This document shows, piece after piece, positions 8,131 through 16,317 of a stretch of 64,000 nt of DNA. The stretch's first letter is position 1; each line of letters opens with the position of its first letter. The stretch spans positions 3,782,001 through 3,846,000 of the forward strand of contig NZ_CP046171.1 in assembly GCF_011801125.1 (NCBI RefSeq), given 5' to 3'. The translations under genes and the position numbers were made by a program. A model generated the notes under the pieces. That model made no database searches. It saw only the letters and a program-made list of their open reading frames with translations, and was not told where the DNA came from. This DNA comes from Nocardia brasiliensis. Lineage in GTDB: Bacteria > Actinomycetota > Actinomycetes > Mycobacteriales > Mycobacteriaceae.

Positions 8131-9053
8131 GAATCCACCCACTTCTTCGCCAGCGCGGTGTAGTGCGCCTCGTCCGCCTCCAATTCCGGATATCCCATGA
8201 GGCCGAACAACTCCTGGAGCGAGGCGATGTCCGGCTCTACCGCGCTTGGGCCGTCGCGCAGCAGCGAACGGCACACCTGCCGCATCGCGGCGACCGAGGC
8301 GCGCATCGACTGGTTGGCCCAGATCACCGCCGCGATACCGAGTTCGGCGAAGGTCTGCCTGGATACGGTGTGATAGGTGGTCGGCGCGATCACCAGCGGC
8401 AGCCGGCCCGCCCACTCGGTGGTGAACTCGGCGATCTCGTCGATGGTGCGCCTGCGGGAGTGGATGAAGATGGCGTCGGCACCGGCCTGGCGGTAGGCAT
8501 CCGCGCGGCGCAGCGCCTCGGCGGTGCCCACGCCCGCGATGAGTGCCTCGGTGCGGGCGACGAGCACGAATCCGGGATCGACCTTGTCCCGGCAGGCCGC
8601 GATCTTGGCGCACATGTCGCCGATCGGCGCCAGCGGGTGCCGGTCGCCGAAGTAGGAGTTCATCTTCGGAAAGACCTTGTCCTCCATGCACATTCCCGCA
8701 GCGCCGACCCGCTCGGCGCGGGCGGCGAAGCGGCGGGCGGTATTGAAGTTGCCGTAGCCGGTGTCGGCGTCGACCAGCACCGGGATCGCGCCCGCGTCGA
8801 CGACCCTGGCGACCAGATCGAGCATTTCGCCCCAGGACACCTCGTCGCTGTCCCGGGCGCCGAGCGCGGTCGACATGCACAGGCCCGACGCCCAGATCCC
8901 GGCGAATCCGGCTTCGGCCGCGATCCGCGCGCTGAGTCCATCGTGCGCTCCCATCAGGAAGGACGGTTCGGGTCCGGCGAGCAGCTCGCGCAACCGCAGA
9001 CCGGCGTAACACCTTGCCGGCGCACCCATTTGGACGGGCAGGTTCTCTCTCAC
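8127..9053 (-). CDS. pepM: Phosphoenolpyruvate phosphomutase (PEP mutase)
   Basis: This enzyme of the isocitrate-lyase/PEP-mutase superfamily makes the C-P bond by converting PEP to phosphonopyruvate. The diagnostic EDKVFPKMNS (pattern EDKxxxxxNS) is at residues 124-133, which separates true mutases from other family members. The Mg-binding DADTGYGN begins at residue 95. GTG at 9053 (308 residues) is preferred because GAGAGG lies eight bases upstream; ATG at 9029 (300 residues) is possible. It overlaps the decarboxylase by four bases and lies 50 bases after the 2-hydroxyacid dehydrogenase. This gene is the strongest single proof that the cluster makes a phosphonate. Confidence 0.96.
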   Translation of the reverse strand: MRENLPVQMGAPARCYAGLRLRELLAGPEPSFLMGAHDGLSARIAAEAGFAGIWASGLCMSTALGARDSDEVSWGEMLDLVARVVDAGAIPVLVDADTGYGNFNTARRFAARAERVGAAGMCMEDKVFPKMNSYFGDRHPLAPIGDMCAKIAACRDKVDPGFVLVARTEALIAGVGTAEALRRADAYRQAGADAIFIHSRRRTIDEIAEFTTEWAGRLPLVIAPTTYHTVSRQTFAELGIAAVIWANQSMRASVAAMRQVCRSLLRDGPSAVEPDIASLQELFGLMGYPELEADEAHYTALAKKWVDS

Positions 9054-9103
9054 GCGCAATGCCTCTCGCACTCGGGATCGGAATTCGTGGTGGCGGACAC
9101 GGA

Positions 9104-10114
9104 TCAGGTCACCCGGCCGGCGATGGGCGCGGGGCCACCGGCCAGCACCTGGGCGACCCCCTCGGCGATCCGGCGCCGGCAGCTGCGTTCGGACTCGACC
9201 GACAGGAACGCGCGGTGCGCCGAGACCACCACATCCGGCCTGGGCAACAGCTTTCGGGCGGTCGGATCGTCGTTCGGATCCTCGGGTGTGAAGACGTCGG
9301 AGGCGAAGCCGCCGAGACGGTTGTCGTCGAGTGCCGCGAGCACGGCCGTGAGGTCGACGAGCCGGCCACGGGCCGTGTTGACCAGCAGTGCGCCGGGCCG
9401 GACCGCCGCGAGCGCGGCCGCGTCGACGAGCCGGTCGGTCTCCTCGGTCAAGGCCGCGTGCACGACGACCGCGTCTGCGGCACCGAACAATTCGGCCGGT
9501 GCGGAGACCGCGGTGACGCCGTAGCCCGCCATCAGGTCGGCCGACACATAGGGGTCGTACGCGATGACAGTCTGATAGAACGCCTGGAGTTTGCGGGCGG
9601 TGGCCCGGCCGATGCGGCCGAACCCGATGATGCCCGCCGTGCACGTCGACACCCGCCGCGGCACGCCGCCCGCGTGGATGTTCCACTGCCGCGCCTTGAC
9701 GAGCCGGTCCTGCGTGCACACCTTGCGTTCCAGTGCCAGGAGCAAGGCGAGGGTGTGCGTGCTGACCTCGTCCACGCAGTAGTCGGGCACGTTGAACGAG
9801 ACGATGCCGGTGCCTGCCAGCAGCGGGGCATTGAGGTTGTCGATGCCGACCCCGCTGCGCGCGATCACTCGGCAGTTCGGTCCCACAGCGGCGAGCAGCG
9901 CGGGCGTGACCTGGCAACGGTAGATCACCAGGGCGTCGGCGCCGCGCACGTGCTCGTGGAATTCGGGCCCCGACAGCACGTACCGTCCGTCGAAAAGCCC
10001 TAACCGCAATTCGATTTCGCGCCCGAGCGCGGCGCGCTCGATATCCGCGCGGGCCAGGTCGGGTACGCCCTGCTCGTTCAGTGCCCAGGCCGGATCGGTA
10101 TAGACGACGCGCAC
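9104..10114 (-). CDS. phpE: D-2-hydroxyacid dehydrogenase, PhpE-like
   Basis: This 336-residue NAD-dependent dehydrogenase of the D-3-phosphoglycerate dehydrogenase family has the Rossmann motif GFGRIGRATA, a conserved Arg in NTARGRLVD, an acidic residue in DVFTPEDPND and a catalytic His in SAHRAFLS. The N-terminal part (IARSGVGIDNL) is typical. In the phosphinothricin pathway a homologous dehydrogenase, PhpE, acts on hydroxymethylphosphonate. Its position directly after the HEPD gene, which makes that compound, supports the same role. GTG at 10114 has GGGAGG five bases upstream; the gap to the HEPD stop is 31 bases. Reduction of phosphonopyruvate to phosphonolactate is an alternative the sequence does not exclude. 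Confidence 0.88.
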   Translation of the reverse strand: MRVVYTDPAWALNEQGVPDLARADIERAALGREIELRLGLFDGRYVLSGPEFHEHVRGADALVIYRCQVTPALLAAVGPNCRVIARSGVGIDNLNAPLLAGTGIVSFNVPDYCVDEVSTHTLALLLALERKVCTQDRLVKARQWNIHAGGVPRRVSTCTAGIIGFGRIGRATARKLQAFYQTVIAYDPYVSADLMAGYGVTAVSAPAELFGAADAVVVHAALTEETDRLVDAAALAAVRPGALLVNTARGRLVDLTAVLAALDDNRLGGFASDVFTPEDPNDDPTARKLLPRPDVVVSAHRAFLSVESERSCRRRIAEGVAQVLAGGPAPIAGRVT

Positions 10115-10145
10115 TCTTGCCTCCCGTGCTGACGTGCCGCGGTGT

Positions 10146-11468
10146 TCAGGAGTCGTAGCCCCAGCCGCGATGGTCTCGATGCCCGCGGCGCACCGTGGCC
10201 CCCGCGGCGTAGGTATTGGTCAGCTCGAACAGGTCGAGGTAGCCGAGATGGCGGCCCGAACCCAGCTTGATCAGCGCGCCGCTGCCCGACCAGCGGTGCG
10301 TGACGAACGGTGCGACCCAGACCGATGCGTCGGGTTCCAGTTCGGCCTCGGTCTGCTGCCCGTCGGCCCGGACCCAGTGCAGCGTCGGCGTTCCCGCGGT
10401 CACCAGGTAGTGCGTCTCGGCGGGCTCACGCAGCGCCGCACCCGAGGCGCCCTCGATGCGCAGGTAGAGCCCGGTGAGGTCGGGCAGATGCGGCGCCGCG
10501 GCCAGCGAGGTGACCGTGTAACCACGGAACTCCCTTGTCTCCTTACGGCATTCGGCGATGTCCTTGAAGGTCTTGCCGACCGCGTCGTGTCTGGCGGCGG
10601 GCCGGATCAGCAGCCGATAGTCGAATCCGAGCGTCGTGCCCAGCTCGCGCAGCAGCTCGACCGCGCCGTCATCGATCGCCGCGCGCACCGCCGCCGCCGA
10701 CACACCAAGGGTGGTTCCCGCCGATTCGACGGTGTGGCCCCGGCGGGCGAACAGCAACTCGGCCACGTCGTGCGGACACACGCCGCCGTCGAGCCAGGTG
10801 AGCAGCTCCCGTGCGGCGGGATCGGACCAGTCGTTGACCTCTTCCAGCAGTCCCGCCAACGGCGACTGGCCGGTGTAGGACACGATGCGGGCCGGTTCGC
10901 TGCCCGCGAGAGAGTAGGTATGCGGGCAGTAGGACGGTTCGACATAGGAATCGCCGACGATCCAGTTGTCGGCGTCGGTATTGGCGACGATCACCTGCCA
11001 CGTCGCCTCGTCGAGTTCGGTACCCCAGCGGCCGTGGATATCGCCCGGCCCGAGGTTGATCGTGATGGCGGGTTCCAGGTGCCCATTGTTCAACGCGGGT
11101 AATCGGCCCGCGGGGCAGAGGATATCGAGCACGACCGGTGCGACCGCGCCCGGCGGCGCCGCCATTGTGTAGTAGTTGTAGAAATGGATGCCGTCGCGCT
11201 GAATGGGACGGCAGGTGTCGCGGAGTTGTCGCGCGGTGCGGATCAGTACGGTGAGGTCGCGGCGTCCGCCGGCGACGAGTTGTCCAGGTGTGATCTCGAG
11301 GGTGCGGGTCAGCGTGGCGACAATGTCATCGGGCCATTCGCAGGCGCCGTCGGGCGCGAGCAATCCGGTGAGTCGCGCGTGCTCGATTCCGAGTGCGCCC
11401 GCGATCTGGCCGGTCGTCACCTTTCGAATGTTGAGCCAGTGCATGACCTTGTAGTTGTCAACGAGCAT
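10146..11468 (-). CDS. phpD: 2-hydroxyethylphosphonate dioxygenase (HEPD)
   Basis: This 440-residue non-haem iron enzyme should cleave 2-hydroxyethylphosphonate with O2 to hydroxymethylphosphonate and formate. The predicted iron ligands are H130 (NNGHLEP), E177 and H183 (YVEPSYCPH), each one position off the H129/E176/H182 ligands reported for Streptomyces HEPD. R91, Y99, N127 and Y175 also match recalled active-site positions with the same offset. Glu rather than Gln at the second ligand favours HEPD over the related methylphosphonate synthase. The two-lobed cupin repeat and helix-turn-helix-like N-terminal part (about residues 10-60) fit the family, and length matches HEPD. ATG at 11468 has GGAGAGAG five bases upstream; GTG at 11483 is possible. 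It overlaps the alcohol dehydrogenase stop by 11 bases. Confidence 0.93.
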   Translation of the reverse strand: MLVDNYKVMHWLNIRKVTTGQIAGALGIEHARLTGLLAPDGACEWPDDIVATLTRTLEITPGQLVAGGRRDLTVLIRTARQLRDTCRPIQRDGIHFYNYYTMAAPPGAVAPVVLDILCPAGRLPALNNGHLEPAITINLGPGDIHGRWGTELDEATWQVIVANTDADNWIVGDSYVEPSYCPHTYSLAGSEPARIVSYTGQSPLAGLLEEVNDWSDPAARELLTWLDGGVCPHDVAELLFARRGHTVESAGTTLGVSAAAVRAAIDDGAVELLRELGTTLGFDYRLLIRPAARHDAVGKTFKDIAECRKETREFRGYTVTSLAAAPHLPDLTGLYLRIEGASGAALREPAETHYLVTAGTPTLHWVRADGQQTEAELEPDASVWVAPFVTHRWSGSGALIKLGSGRHLGYLDLFELTNTYAAGATVRRGHRDHRGWGYDS

Positions 11469-12651
11469 GATCTCTCTCCGCACTCCCGGCCAACAGCTGG
11501 GTCAGGGCCGCCACGTCCACGTGGCGCGGATTGTTGCCCGCGCGGTCGTAGGCGAGCGCCTCGGTGGCGATCCGGCTCGCTTCATGGCGTAGTCGTGGTG
11601 CGGGTGGCAGCGCGGGCGAACGCACCAGCGCCTGCACCTTCGCGGCCAGCTCCTCGACGCTGTCGGCGCCCGCGGACCGCACCACCTCGGCGATCGCCGC
11701 GCGCACCCGGCCGGGGCCGCGCGGGTCGGCGCAGTCCGCGCCCACCGCGGCGTTGTAGCGCAGCACCGCGGCGAGCGTGAGTCCGCAGGCGTGCCCGTGC
11801 GCGAGGCCGTAGTGCAAGGTGAGCGGATACGACATCGCATGGCACACAGTGGTTCCCGCGATCGCGATGGCACGGCCGGCGAGGTGCCCGGCGAGCAGCG
11901 CCGCGCGACGGTGCGCCGCGCTCAGGTCACCGTCGCGCTGCTCGAGCACCTCGGCGAGCTGAGCCCACGCGGCCGCGCCCAGCTCCTGCGATCGCGCGTC
12001 GGCGCGGATCGACCACGCGCCCTCGATCCCCTGCGCGAGGGTGTCGAGCAGGCAGCTGAGCAGCGTGGGCGCGGGCAGCCCGAGCAGCAGGTCCGGATCG
12101 AGCACGGCGGCCACCGGCCGCAGCGCGGCACCGCGCAGGGACAACTTGCGGCCCCGCGCGCGGTGCCAGATGGTGGCGAACGGTGTTGCCTCGGCACCGG
12201 TCCCTGGTGTCGTCGGCAAGGCGACGACCGGTGGCGCACCGGGCGCGTCGGTCTCGCGGGCGCAGGCAAGGACCACCGCGTCGGGGGTCGGATCGGTGAT
12301 CGACAGTGCCGCGGCCGCTTTGCCCGCGTCCATCACGCTGCCGCCGCCGACCGTGACGACCACGTCGGCGCGATGGGCCCGGATCTCGCGGGCCAGCCGC
12401 GCCACGGACTCGGGTGTCGGCAGCCCGGCGTGCACGACGGTGCGCAGCGGGAAACCCCGGAACGCGGCGAGCAACGGATCGGCCCAGACACGGTGCTCGA
12501 AACCGCTGCCCGCGACCAGGATCACGCGCGGTGCGGTGGTCGGTGCTGCCGCGCGCACCACCTGCGGGGCGACGTCGGCGGCGCGTTCGCCCACGAGGGT
12601 GCGAGGCGAGTCCAGCAGCACGGTGCCGACCCGAATATCGGCGGCGTTCAT
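11458..12651 (-). CDS. phpC: Iron-type alcohol dehydrogenase, phosphonoacetaldehyde reductase (PhpC-like)
   Basis: This 397-residue group III (iron-containing) alcohol dehydrogenase has the nucleotide motif GGGSVMDAGKAAA near residue 101, PTTPGTGAEATPFA, and metal-binding residues in DTLAQGIEG and HAMSYPLTLHYGLAHGHACGL. As first gene of the phosphonate operon, next to HEPD, it most likely reduces phosphonoacetaldehyde to 2-hydroxyethylphosphonate. That is the known role of PhpC/FomC/DhpG-type enzymes in phosphonate pathways. ATG at 12651 is preceded by GGAGGCAGGTGG. The gene faces a 188-base divergent region shared with the methyltransferase gene. Confidence 0.93.
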   Translation of the reverse strand: MNAADIRVGTVLLDSPRTLVGERAADVAPQVVRAAAPTTAPRVILVAGSGFEHRVWADPLLAAFRGFPLRTVVHAGLPTPESVARLAREIRAHRADVVVTVGGGSVMDAGKAAAALSITDPTPDAVVLACARETDAPGAPPVVALPTTPGTGAEATPFATIWHRARGRKLSLRGAALRPVAAVLDPDLLLGLPAPTLLSCLLDTLAQGIEGAWSIRADARSQELGAAAWAQLAEVLEQRDGDLSAAHRRAALLAGHLAGRAIAIAGTTVCHAMSYPLTLHYGLAHGHACGLTLAAVLRYNAAVGADCADPRGPGRVRAAIAEVVRSAGADSVEELAAKVQALVRSPALPPAPRLRHEASRIATEALAYDRAGNNPRHVDVAALTQLLAGSAERDHAR

Positions 12652-12839
12652 CGACCACCTGCCTCCAGCAAACGAAGAGATCCCAGTGACGGGAAATCCC
12701 CATCATCCCCCCGGTTAACGGACGAAGTCCTCAGGTTGAATAACACGGTACCCTAGGCTCGGTTAATATCAGAGCTCGTTTGTTTCACCAGTCGTGCATG
12801 AACTTCCCAGCGGTGCACGAACTTCCGGAGGCCGGTGCC
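12652..12839. promoter_or_regulatory. Divergent intergenic region between phosphonate operon and methyltransferase operon
   Basis: This 188-base stretch separates the two divergent operons and must hold both promoters. It is less GC-rich than its surroundings around 12,735-12,790. TTGAAT (12,736-12,741) and TAATAT (12,764-12,769) resemble promoter boxes, but their 22-base spacing is too long to call a promoter. The methyltransferase-proximal half contains a 14-base direct repeat listed separately. Confidence 0.5.
12794..12826 (+). repeat. 14-bp direct repeat upstream of methyltransferase, possible operator
   Basis: GTGCATGAACTTCC (12,794-12,807) is repeated as GTGCACGAACTTCC (12,813-12,826) with one mismatch and a 19-base period. 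It lies just before the GGAGG ribosome-binding site. Direct repeats in a promoter region are the usual binding-site form of SARP regulators, and the cluster encodes one. However, known SARP sites have heptamers spaced by about 11 bases, so the fit is imperfect. Operator function is inference. Confidence 0.35.
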
Positions 12840-13664
12840 ATGGGATCTCGCGAACATATCCGGCGCCGAACCGTGACGGGCGCGGATTACCGCGACCAAG
12901 TTTCCTTGAACCAGTCCAGGTTCGCCGAAATCGCGCAGTCGTATGCCGGCGGACAGGCGCGTCGTTTGGACGGCGAGTTACTCGCGGAAATCATTCGCCC
13001 GCTCGGCGTCGAGCACGTGCTCGACGTGGCCACCGGAACCGCGGCGGCGGCCGCCGTTGTCGCGAAATCGGGTGTGCGCAAACGCATCGTCGGCGTGGAC
13101 TCGTCGGCGGCCATGCTGCGGCAGGCGCGCGCGTCCGGTGTGGACTCGGTGCAACTGGTCGTCGGCCTGGTCGAGGAGCTGCCGTTCGCCGACGGCGCGT
13201 TCGATCTCGTCACGTGCACGCGGGCGCTGCACCACATCAAGCGGCCCGAACTCGCGGTGGCCGAGATGGCGCGGGTGGTGCGTCCCGGCGGTCATGTGGT
13301 GGTCGCGGACAACGTGACCGGGTACACCGGTGAACTCCACGAGCGGGTCGAGGAGATCCAGCGGATGCGCGATCCCGGACACTCGTCGACACTTACTGAG
13401 GAAGAACTCGTCGAACTCCTGCGCGGTAACGCGCTCGAGGTCGTGGAATGCCATCGCACCAGCAGCTTGCGCCCGCTGGACCAGTGGCTCGAAGACGGTG
13501 GCACCGACCAGGTGGCGGCCGCGGAGATCCGGCGGCGCCTTGCCGCGCTCGGGCCGGCGGGCGAGGTCGAGTTCGGCAGCGGCTTCGTCCGTGACGACGG
13601 TGTGGTCGTCGGTCTCCGGCAGGCGATGTCGTGGATCAGGGCCGATCGCAGCAATGCGTTGTAA
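12840..13664 (+). CDS. SAM-dependent methyltransferase (class I, UbiE/Methyltransf_11 type)
   Basis: This 274-residue protein has motif I VLDVATGTAAAA near residue 57, an acidic motif II residue in VGVDSSAAM, and LVTCTRALHHI plus MARVVRPGGHVVVADN, typical of class I small-molecule methyltransferases. ATG at 12,840 is chosen because GGAGG lies nine bases upstream and the earlier in-frame ATGs fall in a direct repeat. Possible targets are a phosphonate oxygen (as for DhpI in dehydrophos biosynthesis), the acyl starter, or the finished peptide; sequence alone does not choose. It starts a plus-strand operon divergent from the phosphonate genes and ends 56 bases before the M20 peptidase. Confidence 0.85.
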   Translation: MGSREHIRRRTVTGADYRDQVSLNQSRFAEIAQSYAGGQARRLDGELLAEIIRPLGVEHVLDVATGTAAAAAVVAKSGVRKRIVGVDSSAAMLRQARASGVDSVQLVVGLVEELPFADGAFDLVTCTRALHHIKRPELAVAEMARVVRPGGHVVVADNVTGYTGELHERVEEIQRMRDPGHSSTLTEEELVELLRGNALEVVECHRTSSLRPLDQWLEDGGTDQVAAAEIRRRLAALGPAGEVEFGSGFVRDDGVVVGLRQAMSWIRADRSNAL

Positions 13665-13720
13665 CACGGGAACACCCGGCAACGTCCTAGCATGAAACAC
13701 ACTGATACCTGGGGGTCCCC

Positions 13721-14926
13721 GTGGACATCGCCGCACTGGATGCCGCAATCGACGAGCCGGAACTCATCGAGTTCACCCGAGATCTGGTCCGCACTCATTC
13801 GGTGAACGAGCCGGGCCGGGGCGAGCGCGCGGTCGCGGACTTCCTGCTCGCCAAGATCGGTGAATGGGGTTGGCAACCGGAGCTGTTCGACGCGGACGGA
13901 CGCCCCAACATCGCGGTGACACTGTCCGGGGGCGGCGGTCCCGGACCGACCCTCGCCTTCGAGGGGCACATGGACGTGGTCGCCGAGGGGGACCGCCGCC
14001 AATGGAGCGTCGATCCCTACGGCGGGGAGATCCGCGACGGCAAGCTCTACGGCCGCGGTTCCGCCGACATGAAATCCGGTGTCGCGGCAATGCTGTACGG
14101 CACCAGGGCCTTGCAGCGGTGCGGGCCGTTTCCCGGCCGGATCCGCCTGCTGCTGCTCGCCGACGAGGAGGGGATGATGTCGGGGGCGAAAGCGGCTGTG
14201 GCCCAAGGCTTCGTCCGCGATGTGGACGGGGTCGTGTGCTGTGAGCCGGAGGGCGACGAGGTGTGCCCGGTTTCGAAGGGCGCGATTCGGCTGCGGGTCG
14301 ACTTCACCGGCGTGATGAGCCACGGCGCGATGCCGTGGCAGGGCCGGAACACGTTGCCCGCCATGGCCCGTGCGCTGCTCGGCCTGGAGGCGCTGGCGGA
14401 CAGGCTGGTACAGGAGGTCGGTTCCCGGCCGCCGCTCGGCGCGCCATCGATCACCCCGACGGTGGTGCGCGCGGGAACCACCGATCAGCTCAACACGATT
14501 CCCGCCGTCAGCTCGATGTTCCTCGATGTGCGCACGGTGCCGGGCGTGGATCACGAGACGCTGCTGAAGAACATCGGCGAGTGCGTCGACACCGCGGCGC
14601 GCGGGTGCGGGATCGGCGCGGCGGTCACGGTGATCGACGATCGCCCGTGGGTCGAGACCGATCCGGACTCACCGTTGGTCACTGCGCTGGTCCGCGCGCA
14701 CGAAATAGTCAACGGGGTCCGGCCGGAACTGGGGGCCGTCCCCGGTACCACCGACGGTACTATCCTCACCTGCCGGTCCGGCGTCGCGAGCGCCGTGTAC
14801 GGACCGGGCGGCAAGTGGATCGCGCACATGGCCGACGAATACGTCGAGGTGCGCGACCTCAAGCGCTATGCGTTGACGTATGCGGTTGCGGCACAGGAAT
14901 TCCTGCGCGGCGGCCCGGTCTCGTGA
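13721..14926 (+). CDS. M20-family metallopeptidase/deacylase (ArgE/DapE type)
   Basis: This 401-residue zinc hydrolase has FEGHMDVV (metal His and Asp catalytic pair), GRGSADMKSG (bridging Asp), LADEEGMMSG (catalytic Glu-Glu) and a C-terminal metal His in KWIAHMADEYV. The dimerisation insert begins at KGAIRLRVDFTGVMSHGAMPWQG. GTG at 13,721 follows a GGGGG stretch. Family members hydrolyse amide bonds of N-acylated amino acids or dipeptides. In the cluster it could trim a peptide or N-acyl precursor, mature the phosphonate conjugate, or serve resistance. Its stop overlaps the next gene (GTGA), which indicates shared translation. Confidence 0.88.
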   Translation: MDIAALDAAIDEPELIEFTRDLVRTHSVNEPGRGERAVADFLLAKIGEWGWQPELFDADGRPNIAVTLSGGGGPGPTLAFEGHMDVVAEGDRRQWSVDPYGGEIRDGKLYGRGSADMKSGVAAMLYGTRALQRCGPFPGRIRLLLLADEEGMMSGAKAAVAQGFVRDVDGVVCCEPEGDEVCPVSKGAIRLRVDFTGVMSHGAMPWQGRNTLPAMARALLGLEALADRLVQEVGSRPPLGAPSITPTVVRAGTTDQLNTIPAVSSMFLDVRTVPGVDHETLLKNIGECVDTAARGCGIGAAVTVIDDRPWVETDPDSPLVTALVRAHEIVNGVRPELGAVPGTTDGTILTCRSGVASAVYGPGGKWIAHMADEYVEVRDLKRYALTYAVAAQEFLRGGPVS

Positions 14927-16317
14927 GCACCGCGGCGGCGGGCGGGACCAGGCTGCCTCTGACCCCGGGACAGCATCTCTTGGATTTCCTGGAGTCCATC
15001 CGTCCCGGCGGCGCGGCGGCGGCCTTCAACATCGCGTTCCGGCTCACCGTCGACGGGCCGCTGGACCGGCGGCGGCTGTTCGACGCGCTCACCCGCACGG
15101 TCGAGCGGCACGAGGCGCTGCGCACCGCGCTTGTCCGGGGGCGCGGCATGTCCGAGCAGGTCATCTGCGCCGACGCGGTGCCGGAGATCACCGTGCTCGC
15201 GCTGCCGATGGCCGCGGCGGAGGTGGCAGCGCTGCTGGTCGAGCACAACAACACACCCTTCGATCTCGCGCGTGCGCCGTTGCTGCGCGCCCTGCTCCTG
15301 GAAGACCCGCCGCGGGATCGAAGGTTGCTCCAGGTCACGGTGCATCACAGCGTGGCCGACGCCTGGTCGCTGGAGGTGCTCAAACGCGATATCGGACGGT
15401 ACTACCGCGCGGCCGACGGGTCGGCACCGGACCCCGCGCCGCCCCCGGTGGGCTATCGGCAGCTGGTGCTCGACGAATTGGCCGCGCTGGAGTCGCAGGA
15501 GGCGGCCGCGGCCCGGGGGTTCTGGCCGGAATACCTTGGCGCGCTGGAAGTTCTGCAGATATCGGCGAAGAATGCGGAGGTGGCATCGGACCAGCCCGCG
15601 GTCACCAGTCGCGGCGATCGCGCCCTGACGACCGCGCAGACCGCGCGGTTGCGCACCATGGCCGCGCGTTTGCGGGCGACGCCGTTCATGGTGCTCGCCG
15701 CGGCCTACGGTTTCGTCCTCGGTCACCTGTGCGGATGCGCCGCGTATCTGATGCCGACCTTCGGCCACGGCCGCCGCGACCCCCGCCTGCGCGAGTCGGT
15801 GGCGATGCTGTTCAACCCGTTCGTGATCAGGTTCAGCTGGTCGCCGGAGCAGACCTTCGCCGACCTTGTCGCCTCGTTCAAGCGGAACAGCCTGTCCGCC
15901 TATCGATTCCAGTGGTACCCGTTCATCGAGGTGCTCGAGCTCTGCCAGGATCTCTCGGTCTCCCTCGTCGACCCGGGCAGCGCGCTGTTCCCGGTGCAGA
16001 TGCTGAACGTGCCGAAGACGCCGACCGGGACGGCGCTGTTCGGGCCCGACTGCGTCGCCGCGGAATACGCGGTGCGGCACACCGCGGTGGGCAATGTGCT
16101 CCCGATCGATGGTTTGCTCACCGTCAAGGGGTCCGATGCGGCGATGTCGATGACTTTCAATGCGGCACAACGCTTGTGGAACGACCGCCTGGCCGCCTCG
16201 ATGTGCGCGTCCGTGCTCGGCGTCTGTCTGGCGGCCGCCCAGGATTCCGAGGTCACGTTGCGGCACCTGACCCGCATCGTCGACGGGCACTTCGGCGGCA
16301 ATGGATGGAGCATCTGA
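14923..16317 (+). CDS. Free-standing condensation-domain protein
   Basis: This 464-residue protein is a single NRPS-type condensation domain. It has the entry motif LPLTPGQHLLDF, ERHEALRTAL (C2) and an altered active-site motif HHSVADAW at residues 141-148, where the usual final Gly of HHxxxDG is Ala. The two His and the Asp are kept, so catalysis is plausible. ATPFMVLAAAYGFVL and LMPTFGHGRRDPRLRESVAMLFNPFV match later motifs. GTG at 14,923 overlaps the peptidase stop and the TGA overlaps the reductase ATG. It probably joins a carrier-bound acyl or peptidyl group to an amine or alcohol acceptor, perhaps the phosphonate unit, in trans. The acceptor is unknown. Confidence 0.82.
   Translation: MSTAAAGGTRLPLTPGQHLLDFLESIRPGGAAAAFNIAFRLTVDGPLDRRRLFDALTRTVERHEALRTALVRGRGMSEQVICADAVPEITVLALPMAAAEVAALLVEHNNTPFDLARAPLLRALLLEDPPRDRRLLQVTVHHSVADAWSLEVLKRDIGRYYRAADGSAPDPAPPPVGYRQLVLDELAALESQEAAAARGFWPEYLGALEVLQISAKNAEVASDQPAVTSRGDRALTTAQTARLRTMAARLRATPFMVLAAAYGFVLGHLCGCAAYLMPTFGHGRRDPRLRESVAMLFNPFVIRFSWSPEQTFADLVASFKRNSLSAYRFQWYPFIEVLELCQDLSVSLVDPGSALFPVQMLNVPKTPTGTALFGPDCVAAEYAVRHTAVGNVLPIDGLLTVKGSDAAMSMTFNAAQRLWNDRLAASMCASVLGVCLAAAQDSEVTLRHLTRIVDGHFGGNGWSI

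Noticed and set aside
8131..9012. A long N-terminal extension of phosphonopyruvate decarboxylase (677-codon open frame)
   Set aside because: The extra part is antifunctional Arg-rich sequence overlapping PEP mutase. GTG at 8,130 in a GTGA overlap gives the normal family length.
10146..11468. Methylphosphonate synthase
   Set aside because: The second metal ligand is Glu (E177), as in HEPD, not Gln, and the neighbours fit oxidation of hydroxymethylphosphonate.
4763..12651. A phosphinothricin (bialaphos) gene cluster
   Set aside because: Early pathway genes match, but no carboxyphosphonoenolpyruvate synthase, phosphonoformate nucleotidyltransferase or P-methylase is seen, and the NRPS makes a nonapeptide rather than a tripeptide.
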